A program made the translations under genes and the position numbers. From positions 118,787 through 182,786 of the forward strand of contig JAUIAB010000003.1 in the NCBI GenBank assembly GCA_030425505.1: 64,000 nucleotides of DNA. Direction: 5' to 3'. The DNA comes from Bacteroidia bacterium. Lineage in GTDB: Bacteria; Bacteroidota; Bacteroidia; Cytophagales; Flammeovirgaceae. The notes below the pieces were generated by a model that had not been told where the DNA came from, made no database searches, and was given only the letters and a program-made list of their open reading frames with translations. This document shows positions 53,751 to 62,732 of this stretch, in pieces (the first letter of the stretch is position 1; the number at the start of each line of letters is the position of its first letter).

Positions 53751-55847
53751 TTATGCAAAGAGTTTTACTGATTTCAATTCTTCTTCTGTAACCTTATAAA
53801 ATTCATCGTGAGCGTTAAAAGTAATATCTTTTACCTTTTCTTTTTCATAAGATCCATCTTCTTTCATTATATAACTATTAACATTATCTTGAAGATAATA
53901 CTTTAAGATATTTATTGTTTCTCGCTTACATTTTTCATCTACAATTTTAAAAAGTGATTCAATTCTTCTATCAAAACTTCTGATCATTGCATCTGCACTA
54001 CCTCCTAGCACTACAGGTTCATCATTATTATGGAAATAAAATAATCGTGAATGTTCCAAGTAATCTCCTACTATTGATTTAACAGTAATATTTTCACTTA
54101 TCCCCTTTCTACCAGGTCTTAAGCAACATATTCCTCTTATAATAAGCTTAATGGGCACACCTGAACAAGATGCTTCATATAGAGAGTCAATAAATTTATC
54201 ATCCTGCAATGAGTTTATTTTAATAACTATACCCGAAGGAATACCCTTTTTAGCATTATCTGACTCTGTTTTAATTAATTCAATTAGTTTATTTCGCATA
54301 TTATCTGGAGCTGTTAAAAGCACCTGATACTTTTTAGGTTTAGAATGTCCTGTAATAACATTAAAGAAACTAGACACATCATTTGCATACTCATTTCTAG
54401 TTGTCATCAAGCTTACATCAGTGTAAAACCTGGCAGTAATCTCATTGTAATTACCACTTGACATATGAACATATCTCTTAACTCTCTGCCCTTCTTTTCG
54501 CACAATAAGTAGCATTTTAGTGTGTGTTTTTAATGCACCTATACCATGAATCACAAAACAGCCAGCTTTCTGCAGCTTCTGAGCTTCTTTAATATTATTT
54601 TCTTCATCAAAACGCGCCTTTATTTCAAAAAGAGCAGAAACAAGTTTACCATTTTCTGCAGCTTTTAATAGCGCAGAGGTTATTCTGGAGTTCTTTGCAA
54701 GCCTATATATTGTTAGTTTTATAGCTAAAACATTTGGATCTTCAGCAGCTTTTTCAATTAGTTCCATTAATGGCTCTGAGCTATTAAATGGATGATGGAG
54801 AAGTATATCTTGCTTTTTTAATTTTTCAAAGATACTTTGTTCACTTTCTTTAAGAGAAAGAGGTTTTACATACCTTCTATGTTTTGGAAATGGAGGTTTT
54901 AATTCTGGATGACCAATAATTTGATTTAGACTAGATAGGTTTAATATTTGATCTATTTCAAATATATTGTAATCATCCACATCCCACCTTTCCATTAATT
55001 GATTTAAAACCCACTTCGATATCCCTTTGGTGACTTCTAGCCGTACAACCCTACCTGTCTTTCTGGTTTTTAAGCCTCTCTTAATCTCATCTATAAAATC
55101 ATTTTCCAGATCTTCACTTTCTTCTAATGTATAATCTCCATTTCTGGTAATCCTCATAATATCAACAGAAGTTATCTTAACATTTAGAAAAAGTTTGGAA
55201 ATATGAGCCTTGATAATATTTTCAATAGGAACAAAAATTATTTTGTCTTCCCTTGCTATTTCAAAAAACCTGGGAAGATTTTGAGGTATTTGAACAAATG
55301 ATAGTTTCTTTTTGTCCTTTACATCTGCATTTTTATCAGAAGTGACTACACAGAATATTAAAAGTAAATTCATTAATAATGGAAACGGTCTATATTGATC
55401 ATAGACCATTGGAGTCAGCATTGGAAAAACCGTCTTTTCAAAATAATAATCCACTTTTTTCTTTTCTTCAGCTGTCAACTCCCCTATCTCTACAATATCA
55501 AACCCATGATTAGAAAACTCCTTTTTCAAATCATTACTATAACTCTTGTATTGGCTTTGAACAAATGTTTGCGTTTCACTCAAGAGCTTTTCTCTGAACA
55601 TTTCTGCTTTAAGTCCTGAGTAATCTACCCTTGCCTTTCCATAGTCTAAATAGTTATATAAACTTCCTAATCGGATCATAAAGAACTCATCCAGATTAGA
55701 CGCTGTTATAGCTAGAAATTTTAGCTTGTCTATAATTTTTCTATCCTCCTTTTTTATCTGATCTAAAACTCTGTAATTGAATTTTAACCAGCTCAAATCT
55801 CTACTTATATATCTACTCTTAATTATGGAATCTTCTACTTTACTCAT
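53751..55847 (-). CDS. ppk1: Polyphosphate kinase 1
   Basis: This is a 698-residue enzyme that polymerises the terminal phosphate of ATP into inorganic polyphosphate. The N-terminal domain starts YISRDLSWLKFNYRVLDQ with NLDEFFMIRLGSLY. The C-terminal phospholipase-D-like halves carry the expected histidines: the THTKMLLIV segment corresponds to the phosphorylated His435 of the E. coli enzyme and YVHMSSGNYNE to His454. YLEHSRLFYFHN matches the region of His592. Length and motif order are normal. It stands upstream of the lipoprotein gene on the same strand and divergent from the beta-helix gene at 55995. Polyphosphate would serve in stress survival and surface behaviour. Confidence 0.96.
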   Translation of the reverse strand: MSKVEDSIIKSRYISRDLSWLKFNYRVLDQIKKEDRKIIDKLKFLAITASNLDEFFMIRLGSLYNYLDYGKARVDYSGLKAEMFREKLLSETQTFVQSQYKSYSNDLKKEFSNHGFDIVEIGELTAEEKKKVDYYFEKTVFPMLTPMVYDQYRPFPLLMNLLLIFCVVTSDKNADVKDKKKLSFVQIPQNLPRFFEIAREDKIIFVPIENIIKAHISKLFLNVKITSVDIMRITRNGDYTLEESEDLENDFIDEIKRGLKTRKTGRVVRLEVTKGISKWVLNQLMERWDVDDYNIFEIDQILNLSSLNQIIGHPELKPPFPKHRRYVKPLSLKESEQSIFEKLKKQDILLHHPFNSSEPLMELIEKAAEDPNVLAIKLTIYRLAKNSRITSALLKAAENGKLVSALFEIKARFDEENNIKEAQKLQKAGCFVIHGIGALKTHTKMLLIVRKEGQRVKRYVHMSSGNYNEITARFYTDVSLMTTRNEYANDVSSFFNVITGHSKPKKYQVLLTAPDNMRNKLIELIKTESDNAKKGIPSGIVIKINSLQDDKFIDSLYEASCSGVPIKLIIRGICCLRPGRKGISENITVKSIVGDYLEHSRLFYFHNNDEPVVLGGSADAMIRSFDRRIESLFKIVDEKCKRETINILKYYLQDNVNSYIMKEDGSYEKEKVKDITFNAHDEFYKVTEEELKSVKLFA

Positions 55848-55994
55848 ACTAATTCTTTTGCACCTTTAACCAAACTATAGCTTATATCTTTTAAAAAAAG
55901 AAAACTTTCTTACTTCAAAGATAAATTGCTATTATTAAAAGTTAGTTCAATGCTTTGTAATACTTATTTTTACAATTAAACATTTAAATAAAAA

Positions 55995-57068
55995 ATGAAA
56001 TCCATTTTCACCGTATTTTTACTATTGTTTGTTTACAGTCTCTCTCATTCTCAAAGTATTCTGACAGTAAGTAGTAACAGCTCAATTCCTGCTCAGTACA
56101 ATGATCTTCAATCCGCTATTGACAATGCTAGTAATGGAGATATTATTTACCTTCATCCTTCACCTAATGTTTATAATGGAGAATTAAACAAGCAAGTATC
56201 TATCATTGGAGGGGGCTTTTTAAATGATTACAGAGGAGACTTTCAAAACCTTGAGACTAGAATCAATAGATTGACAGTCAATGGACAAGCTGACAACTCT
56301 AAAATTGCCAATTGCTACATTACAAGGCTTACTTTATCTAATGATGCTTCAAACGATGTTTCATTCCAAAATGTGCTATTTGAATTCAGCTACATAAATA
56401 GAATAGATATAAATTCTTCTAACAATAAGTTTATATCTTCTAATTTAAGTTTTAGAAATAATATTATTGGAATAACCAATTTTAATGATTGGGAAGAAAT
56501 TGATAATCAGGCTGAAATCTTTTTTGACAATAATATAATTGGAATTGTTAGTAATGGTAGTGGTAATAATATAGTTCTTAGAAACAACCTATTTACTCCT
56601 GAAGATTTTGGAAGAGCTGCCTTAGTAAATATTGATGGCTTTACTTTGTTTAATAACATTTTCTTTGGAAATAATACAAGAAATAGAATTGGTATAAACA
56701 ATACTTCAAACTGCATTTTCTCCAATAATCTTGCATATCAAACTAGTGATAGTTTCTCTGGAGGAAGTGGTAATAATTATGACTCTAACATTAATAACGA
56801 AGACCCGCAATTTGTAGAAGTTTTTAGTGATTATTCAAGTCTTACAGATATTATGAGAACTGATTTTTCACTTGAAGCAGGATCTCCTGCTATTGGAGCT
56901 GGTGTTTCTGGTACAGATATAGGAGTATTAGGGGGGGCTTATCCTTTTTATCATCAAAATAGATATGCATTTCCGTTTATTTCTTCTATCCAAATATCTA
57001 ACCCAGTAGTTGGAGAAGGAGAACAGTTAAGGTTTACCATTCAGGCTGGTACTAGTGACGAAAATTAA
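55995..57068 (+). CDS. Exported right-handed beta-helix protein
   Basis: This 357-residue protein has a signal peptide (1-19, YSLSHSQS). It then has a parallel beta-helix: ALQSAIDNA- and DIIYLHPS-type beginnings (here LQSAIDNASNGDIIYLHP), followed by rungs with NNIIGI, RNNLFTPEDFG, NNIFFGNN and SNNLAYQ. The conserved ending FSLEAGSPAIGAGVSGTDIGV matches the Pfam-type beta-helix C-cap common in Bacteroidota. The last 30 residues (ISSIQISNPVVGEGEQLRF) are the start of a strand-rich tail. No T9SS sorting domain and no clear catalytic residue is present. It lies 11 bp before the next gene, so they are probably co-transcribed. Confidence 0.75.
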   Translation: MKSIFTVFLLLFVYSLSHSQSILTVSSNSSIPAQYNDLQSAIDNASNGDIIYLHPSPNVYNGELNKQVSIIGGGFLNDYRGDFQNLETRINRLTVNGQADNSKIANCYITRLTLSNDASNDVSFQNVLFEFSYINRIDINSSNNKFISSNLSFRNNIIGITNFNDWEEIDNQAEIFFDNNIIGIVSNGSGNNIVLRNNLFTPEDFGRAALVNIDGFTLFNNIFFGNNTRNRIGINNTSNCIFSNNLAYQTSDSFSGGSGNNYDSNINNEDPQFVEVFSDYSSLTDIMRTDFSLEAGSPAIGAGVSGTDIGVLGGAYPFYHQNRYAFPFISSIQISNPVVGEGEQLRFTIQAGTSDEN

Positions 57069-57079
57069 TCCTTTTCTCC

Positions 57080-59728
57080 GTGAAAAAAACTAACCGTTTT
57101 ATATCGCTTTTTCTTTTTTTATTTCTTCTTGCCTCGCTTGGCTTGGCTCAGCAAATTGTTGAAGGAGAGTATTTTTTCGATAATGACCCAGGAGTAGGCA
57201 GAGGAATAAGAATATCACAAAATCAAATTGAAAATGGGCTTGAAATTACCAGAGGCGTTGGTGGTTTAAGGGAAGGGATTCATACGCTTGTGGTAAGAGT
57301 GAAAAATGATGCTAATGAATGGAGTCTTTCTCTAATAAAAACATTTTATGTTTCTAAATCTCCCAATGTAGAAAACAGAACTACCAATATAGTAGCTGGA
57401 GAATATTTCATTGGAGATGATCCAGGGGTAGGAAATGGCACTCCTATATCCGTGAATTCCCCAGATAATAATATAGCTATTAGAAGTACAGTGAATACTC
57501 AAGACCTTGCTCAAAAAAACCAGATTATTGGTCTTAGAGTACGAGATAGCCAAGGTAACTGGAGCATAACCTACACAGATAACTTTTTTCTGCAAGGTAG
57601 ATATAATAATAATGCAGCTAATACCACTATATCAGCTGTAGAATATTTTATTAATACCCCAGACCCAGGCTTAGGTAGTGCTACTTCTTTAGAGGTAATT
57701 AGAGAAAATAACTTTTACACCGCAAATGGAGAAGTAAATTGGCAAGCACTAGGTCTTAATAGAGGTAGACATACCTTAATTGCAAGAGCAAGAGATAACC
57801 TTGGAAACTGGAGTCTTAGTACTCCACAAGTATTTGATATATGTGACCCTGCTGGGGTAGAAGCTGGCTTCGATATAGCTATTGATGGAAATCAAATAAC
57901 AATAAATGACAGAAGCTCCTTTGCAGAAGAATACGAGTACACTCTTGGCAACGGAGGAAGAATACGAGAAGGGTCTTTTGAATACACTTACTCCCTTGGT
58001 GGAACATATGAAATTTGTCAGACTGTTTCCAACCTTTGTGCTACAGACCAGTCTTGTCAGGAAATTACTATCCTAGCTCCTACCTTAAGACAAGGGGCTT
58101 CTATTCCCATACAGTACTTTGAAGAAGATGAAGAGCCAAGGATTATAGTAGAGAACCTCAATGATATTTTTGACAGCCCTTCAGGAGATCCAATAACTTA
58201 TTCTTTTGTAGAAAGCAATGTTTTGATTGGTGAGATTATAAATAATAGGCAATTAAGGCTAGGTCCTGCACCAAATATAACAGGAACCAGAAATGCAGAT
58301 ATTGATATAACTGCTGCTGGAGTAACTTCAAGGTATCGCTTTAGAGTAGTTATTACAGGAACTAATGACGCCCCTTATTTACAACGTGAGATTGACAATA
58401 AAACGTATGATGAAGATAGTAATCCTGTAACTGCTGTTACTAACCTACCCAATTACTTCAGAGATTATGAAGGCGATGACATCACGTTTTCGAGAGCTAT
58501 TTCAAGCTCTGCCGGAGTAATGCCTGAAATTATCAATAATAAAGATCTACGGCTTAGCTTTCAAAGAAATTATCATGGTAATGCTACTATTACTATTTAT
58601 GCTAATGACTCTTTAAGTCACCCTGATAATTTTCTTACAGGAGAAGCCTCTTTCTCTGTAAGAGTTAACTCCGTTTTAGACCCTCCTATTCCTGTGAGAA
58701 GCATTTCAGATATAAGGTTGTCAGACGGTGAAGAGAGAGTTATTGCTGATAATTTAACTTCTTACTTCGAAGATGGTGATGGTGATAATTTAACATTTGC
58801 AGGAAGTACAGATAACAATAAAGTAATTCTCACTGTAGTGGGCAACCAATCGTTAAAAGTATCTGCTGAAGAAGGCTATTCAGGCTCTGTAACTGGCGAA
58901 CTTACTGCTTCTGATGGAATTCTTTCTGGGAGAATCAATTTTACTATTTCTGTTACGCAAGGAAATAGTATCCCTACTATTGATCTTCAGGATTTTGAAA
59001 TTTGTGCGGACGAAACAAAAAACTTAAACTTAACAACTATAGTTTCTGATGATAATACCGAATTTGAAGAGTTTGAATTTAATCTACTGATTACCAGAGT
59101 CAATAACCCAAATATTAGCACAGATAACCTTCGTTTAACTCAACAGGGAAGTGTTGTACAAATAAGATCTTTAAGCCCTGATAGCGGAGTATATACTTTA
59201 TCTTTTGAAGTAATAGATAAAGATGGTGCAACAGCTCAAAAAACAATACAAATATCAGTAAAAGGCGCCAGTATAACTTTTCAAGGTGACAATCTCATAG
59301 CATCAGATGGAATATCGTATCAGTGGTATAATAACAACCAAATAATTGATGGCGCGACAGGCATAACTCTTTCTAACTTTGCTCAAAATGGAGCTTATAC
59401 GGTTGAGGTAAATCATGGAAATGGTTGTTCAATTCAATCTGATCCTTTTGTATTTACCAGTATTGAAGATCCCTTCTTTCTACGAACAACTCTATTTCCA
59501 ATACCTGCATCTGATAAAATAAGTTTTTCTTTAGGAAATGATTTCTTTGGCCTGATCCATATTTCTATCACTGATGTATTTGGAAAAGAGTTATCGAAAA
59601 GGCATGTTCTTAAAAACCATGAATATCTAGAAAAATCTTTAGATATTAACATGCTCTCGGATGGGGTCTATATATTGCGAATGGAAGCTAAAAAGCACTT
59701 AAAGAACTTTACTTTTATAAAATATTAA
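57080..59728 (+). CDS. T9SS-exported multidomain surface protein
   Basis: This 882-residue protein starts at GTG 57080; its signal peptide (1-23) ends LGLAQ. Three repeats of about 85-100 residues follow (EYFFDNDPGVGRG, EYFIGDDPGVGNG, EYFINTPDPGLGS), each ending in a HTL-x-x-R-x-(K/R)-D/N-x-x-N-x-WS strand. A PKD-like domain (about 258-330, EYTLGNGGRIREGSFEYTYS) and cadherin/Ig-like domains with the YDEDSNPVTAVTNLPNYF and LSDGEERVIADNLTSYF patterns come next. An Ig-like segment with SYQWYNNNQIIDGATG leads to a T9SS sorting domain (LFPIPASDKISFS). It probably binds partners at the cell surface; no enzyme motif was seen. The preceding beta-helix gene ends 11 bp upstream. Confidence 0.82.
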   Translation: MKKTNRFISLFLFLFLLASLGLAQQIVEGEYFFDNDPGVGRGIRISQNQIENGLEITRGVGGLREGIHTLVVRVKNDANEWSLSLIKTFYVSKSPNVENRTTNIVAGEYFIGDDPGVGNGTPISVNSPDNNIAIRSTVNTQDLAQKNQIIGLRVRDSQGNWSITYTDNFFLQGRYNNNAANTTISAVEYFINTPDPGLGSATSLEVIRENNFYTANGEVNWQALGLNRGRHTLIARARDNLGNWSLSTPQVFDICDPAGVEAGFDIAIDGNQITINDRSSFAEEYEYTLGNGGRIREGSFEYTYSLGGTYEICQTVSNLCATDQSCQEITILAPTLRQGASIPIQYFEEDEEPRIIVENLNDIFDSPSGDPITYSFVESNVLIGEIINNRQLRLGPAPNITGTRNADIDITAAGVTSRYRFRVVITGTNDAPYLQREIDNKTYDEDSNPVTAVTNLPNYFRDYEGDDITFSRAISSSAGVMPEIINNKDLRLSFQRNYHGNATITIYANDSLSHPDNFLTGEASFSVRVNSVLDPPIPVRSISDIRLSDGEERVIADNLTSYFEDGDGDNLTFAGSTDNNKVILTVVGNQSLKVSAEEGYSGSVTGELTASDGILSGRINFTISVTQGNSIPTIDLQDFEICADETKNLNLTTIVSDDNTEFEEFEFNLLITRVNNPNISTDNLRLTQQGSVVQIRSLSPDSGVYTLSFEVIDKDGATAQKTIQISVKGASITFQGDNLIASDGISYQWYNNNQIIDGATGITLSNFAQNGAYTVEVNHGNGCSIQSDPFVFTSIEDPFFLRTTLFPIPASDKISFSLGNDFFGLIHISITDVFGKELSKRHVLKNHEYLEKSLDINMLSDGVYILRMEAKKHLKNFTFIKY

Positions 59729-59780
59729 AGTTTCTTTCATTAAAAGAGCAAGAACTATTGCTTTAACCAAATAAGCTTCC

Positions 59781-59788
59781 TAATTTTG
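59781..59788 (+). promoter_or_regulatory. -7 element of the ribosomal protein operon
   Basis: TAATTTTG fits TAnnTTTG. An ATTG ends 20 nt upstream, giving a good -33 spacing. Confidence 0.6.
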
Positions 59789-59823
59789 CACTCCTTTTGT
59801 TAATCTCTAATAGAAAGAAGATT

Positions 59824-60267
59824 TTGGATTCATTAAGTTATAAGACTACATCTGTTAAGCCCTCTCAAATAGAAAGAGACTGGTTAATTATTGATGCTAA
59901 AGACATGGTTTTGGGGAGACTTGCCAGTAAAGTAGCATTTTTATTAAGAGGAAAACACAAAACCTCTTACACTCCTCACATGGTGTGTGGAGATAAAGTT
60001 ATTGTCATAAATGCTGATAAAGTTAAACTGACTGGTAAAAAGTGGACAGATAAAGTCTACATACACCATACTGGTTATCCTGGAGGGCAAAGAGAAACAG
60101 CTGCTAAAGATCTTTTCAATAAGTTTCCAGAGAGGCTAGTTGAAAAAGCGGTGAAAGGGATGTTACCAAAAAATAGAATTGGGAGAAAGCTTTTCACCAA
60201 CCTTTATACTTATGTAGGTGACCAACACCCACATGAAAATCAACAACCAAAAGAATATAAATTATAA
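59824..60267 (+). CDS. rplM: 50S ribosomal protein L13
   Basis: This is a 147-residue component of the large ribosomal subunit. Signatures include WLIIDAKDMVLGRLASKVA near the start and HHTGYPGGQRE in the middle; the end ENQQPKEYKL is standard. I start it at TTG 59824, because Bacteroidota L13 proteins begin MDTLSYKT and this reads LDSLSYKT. The earlier in-frame TTG at 59797 lies 9 nt after the -7 element and adds an unrelated LISNRKKI stretch. First gene of the rplM-rpsI-rpsB-tsf group, with rpsI 10 bp downstream. Confidence 0.96.
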   Translation: MDSLSYKTTSVKPSQIERDWLIIDAKDMVLGRLASKVAFLLRGKHKTSYTPHMVCGDKVIVINADKVKLTGKKWTDKVYIHHTGYPGGQRETAAKDLFNKFPERLVEKAVKGMLPKNRIGRKLFTNLYTYVGDQHPHENQQPKEYKL

Positions 60268-60277
60268 TTCCTGATAT

Positions 60278-60664
60278 ATGGATATAATAAACACTGTAGG
60301 AAGAAGAAAGACATCAATTGCAAGAGCATATGTCAAAGAAGGAAAAGGAGAAATAGTCATTAACAAAAGAAGTATTGAAAACTATTTTCCATTTGAGATT
60401 TACAGAAATATTGTAAATCAACCATTTGAAACTTGTGAAGTAGCAGGAAAATTTGATGTTAAGGTAAATGTGAAAGGAGGAGGTACTAAAGGACAAGCTG
60501 AAGCTATTCGATTAGCAATTTCCAGAGCTTTAGTAGAAAAAGATCCTGAATTTAGGTTAAAATTAAAACCTGAAGGCTTCTTAACTAGAGATCCTAGAAT
60601 GGTTGAGCGTAAGAAGTATGGTAGAAGAAAAGCCAGAAAAAGATTTCAATTTAGTAAACGTTAA
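60278..60664 (+). CDS. rpsI: 30S ribosomal protein S9
   Basis: This is a 128-residue small-subunit ribosomal protein. It starts with NTVGRRKTSIARAYVKEGKG and ends in the conserved basic tail GRRKARKRFQFSKR, which reaches the P-site tRNA. GGGTKGQAEAIRLAISRAL is also the family signature. It follows rplM by 10 bp as in most bacteria and precedes rpsB by 27 bp. Nothing is unusual. Confidence 0.98.
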   Translation: MDIINTVGRRKTSIARAYVKEGKGEIVINKRSIENYFPFEIYRNIVNQPFETCEVAGKFDVKVNVKGGGTKGQAEAIRLAISRALVEKDPEFRLKLKPEGFLTRDPRMVERKKYGRRKARKRFQFSKR

Positions 60665-60691
60665 TATTTCTCATTTAAAGAAAAAATTAGA

Positions 60692-61468
60692 ATGCCTAAT
60701 ATTCAATATAAAGACTTACTTGGAGCTGGAGTTCATTTTGGCCACTTAACCAGAAAATGGAATCCTAAGATGGCTTCCTATATTTTCATGGAGAGAAATG
60801 GGATTCATATAATTGACCTGAACCAGACTATCCGTGAGTTAGAAAATGCTAATAATTCTATTAGAAACATTGTAAAGGCTGGTAGGAAAGTGATGTTTGT
60901 TGCTACAAAAAAGCAAGCTAAGGAGATTGTGGCAAATGAAGCAACGAGGTTGAGAATGCCTTTTGTTACAGAAAGGTGGCTTGGAGGTATGCTTACAAAC
61001 TTTGCTACTGTAAGGAAGTCTCTTAAGAAAATGACATCTATTGACAAGATGATGAAAGACGAAGCCTACAAAAATATGGCTAAGAGGGAGCGATTGATGT
61101 TAACCAGAGAGAAAGAAAAATTACAAAAAATACTCGGAGGAATCTCTGACCTAACAAGATTGCCTGCAGCAATATTTGTGATTGACATTAATAGAGAAAG
61201 CATTGCTATTTCTGAAGCTAAAAAATTAGGAATACCTGTTTTTGGGCTAGTAGATACTAATGCTAACCCTTTTCAAATAGACTATTCTATTCCAGGAAAT
61301 GATGATTCTTTTAAGTCTATAGAAATTATTGTTAAAACTGTAGGAAAAGCTATTGAAGAAGGGCTAATAGAAAGAAAAAAGGAAAGAGAAGAAGCTAAGG
61401 TTAAAGCTGAAGAAGATCAAAAGATTGCTATGGAGCATTCTGAAGAAGCAGAAAGTGAGAAAAGTTAA
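60692..61468 (+). CDS. rpsB: 30S ribosomal protein S2
   Basis: This 258-residue small-subunit protein begins with LLGAGVHFGHLTRKWNPKM and contains FVTERWLGGMLTNFATVRKS and PVFGLVDTNANPFQIDYSIP, all standard. The C-terminus has a 40-residue Glu/Lys-rich tail (about 220-258) beyond the conserved fold; such tails are variable among Bacteroidota. It is the third gene of the operon. The small coiled-coil gene follows by 39 bp and tsf lies further downstream. Confidence 0.98.
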   Translation: MPNIQYKDLLGAGVHFGHLTRKWNPKMASYIFMERNGIHIIDLNQTIRELENANNSIRNIVKAGRKVMFVATKKQAKEIVANEATRLRMPFVTERWLGGMLTNFATVRKSLKKMTSIDKMMKDEAYKNMAKRERLMLTREKEKLQKILGGISDLTRLPAAIFVIDINRESIAISEAKKLGIPVFGLVDTNANPFQIDYSIPGNDDSFKSIEIIVKTVGKAIEEGLIERKKEREEAKVKAEEDQKIAMEHSEEAESEKS

Positions 61469-61507
61469 ATTTAGTTAGTTCTTCTACCATTATAAAGAAT
61501 ATATACA

Positions 61508-61669
61508 ATGAATCAACACGAAATAGAAGAAAAAATAATTGCTCTAAAGGCTAAACAATCTGAAGTCTTCAAAAAGAAGAAAACTGATAGAGACATGAAT
61601 TCTTTAGAGGAAATCAGAAAAGAGCTTAATGAATTGAAAGCTCAAGCAAAAAAAATCTATAGAGATTAA
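61508..61669 (+). CDS. 53-aa coiled-coil protein between rpsB and tsf
   Basis: An ATG-started frame of 53 codons runs from 61508 to the TAA at 61667. The product is highly charged (Glu, Lys) and has heptad-like hydrophobic positions, for example NQHEIEEKIIALKAKQ and SLEEIRKELNELKAQAKK, so it should be a short two-helix coiled coil. There is no signal or membrane segment. It lies 39 bp after rpsB and 48 bp before tsf, inside an operon that is usually rpsB-tsf directly. This suggests a role linked to translation or ribosome assembly, but no family is recognised. The purely helical, codon-consistent frame argues against chance. Confidence 0.65.
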   Translation: MNQHEIEEKIIALKAKQSEVFKKKKTDRDMNSLEEIRKELNELKAQAKKIYRD

Positions 61670-61717
61670 TCACTTTAATCTCAAATTATATCAATAAACA
61701 TATAATTTTTTATAAAA

Positions 61718-62548
61718 ATGTCTATTTCAGCAAAAGATGTAAATAAATTAAGAAAAATGACAGGTGCAGGCATGATGGACTGTAAAAATGCACTTGTTGA
61801 AGCTAATGGTGACTTCGATGCAGCCATTGATCTACTTAGAAAAAAAGGTCAAAAAATAGCTGCTAAAAGGGCTGATAGAGAAACGTCTGAGGGTGCTGTT
61901 TTTGTTTATACTAGTGATGATCACAAGACTGGTATCGCTATGGCACTTAGATGTGAGACAGAGCCAGTATCTGCTACAGATGAGTTTAAGAACTTAGGTC
62001 AGAAAATTTTTCAATTAGCTGTTGATAAAGCTCCTTCTACAACAGATGAACTTTTAAGTTTAGATATTGATGGAAAACCAATATTAGAAAACATAGTCGA
62101 ACTTTCTGGTAGAATAGGTGAAAAGATTGAAATAGGAGATTTCATAAAACTTTCTGGAGAAAAGATTGTTTCATACGTTCATGGTAAAAGCATTGGTGTA
62201 TTGGTAGACCTTGGTAATGTCAATGGCTCAGATGTTAATGATGCTGGAAGAGATGTGGCTATGCAGATTGCTGCAATGAAGCCAATAGCTGTGGATGAAA
62301 GCAATGTAGAGAGTACTCTTATCGAAAAAGAGAGAGAGTTAGGTAAAGAAAAAGCAAAGCAAGAAGGTAAACCTGAGCACATCTTGGAAAAGGTAGCGGA
62401 AGGTTATGTGAAAAAGTTTTTAAAAGAGAATACTCTACTTAACCAAAGCTTTGTAAAAGACCCTAACCTTACTGTTAAACAATATTTAGATCAGGTTTCA
62501 TCTGGTCTTACTGTAAATACTTTTCAAAGAGTATCCATTGGAAGATAA
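61718..62548 (+). CDS. tsf: Elongation factor Ts
   Basis: This 276-residue guanine-nucleotide exchange factor recycles EF-Tu. The N-terminal UBA-like domain VNKLRKMTGAGMMDCKNAL and the dimerisation region with DVAMQIAAMKPIAVDE are clear. VKDPNLTVKQYLDQ near the end is also family-typical. Length is normal. The last gene of the ribosomal group, it ends within a hairpin terminator that overlaps its stop codon. Confidence 0.98.
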   Translation: MSISAKDVNKLRKMTGAGMMDCKNALVEANGDFDAAIDLLRKKGQKIAAKRADRETSEGAVFVYTSDDHKTGIAMALRCETEPVSATDEFKNLGQKIFQLAVDKAPSTTDELLSLDIDGKPILENIVELSGRIGEKIEIGDFIKLSGEKIVSYVHGKSIGVLVDLGNVNGSDVNDAGRDVAMQIAAMKPIAVDESNVESTLIEKERELGKEKAKQEGKPEHILEKVAEGYVKKFLKENTLLNQSFVKDPNLTVKQYLDQVSSGLTVNTFQRVSIGR

Positions 62549-62575
62549 GCTTCCAGTGGATTTCTCTTTATTACT
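62534..62575 (+). terminator. Terminator overlapping the tsf stop codon
   Basis: TCCATTGGAAG/CTTCCAGTGGA forms an 11-bp stem with one G-T pair and a 5-nt loop that includes the TAA. TTTCTCTTT follows, a moderate T tract. Confidence 0.7.
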
Positions 62576-62702
62576 ACTCTCTCCTATTTATAAAAGTCTT
62601 TTTTTGTATCCAATAACTTTATAAAATATCTAGTTAGAAAATTCTAGCTCCTTCATCCTTAATACAAAGGTTTTTTCGCTCTCTTTCTTCATTTTTTATC
62701 AC

Positions 62703-62710
62703 TACTTTTG
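62703..62710 (+). promoter_or_regulatory. -7 element of the leucine-dehydrogenase-like gene
   Basis: TACTTTTG fits TAnnTTTG and ends 22 nt before the ATG at 62733. Confidence 0.55.
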
Positions 62711-62732
62711 CAAAAAATCAATTCATTAAGTT

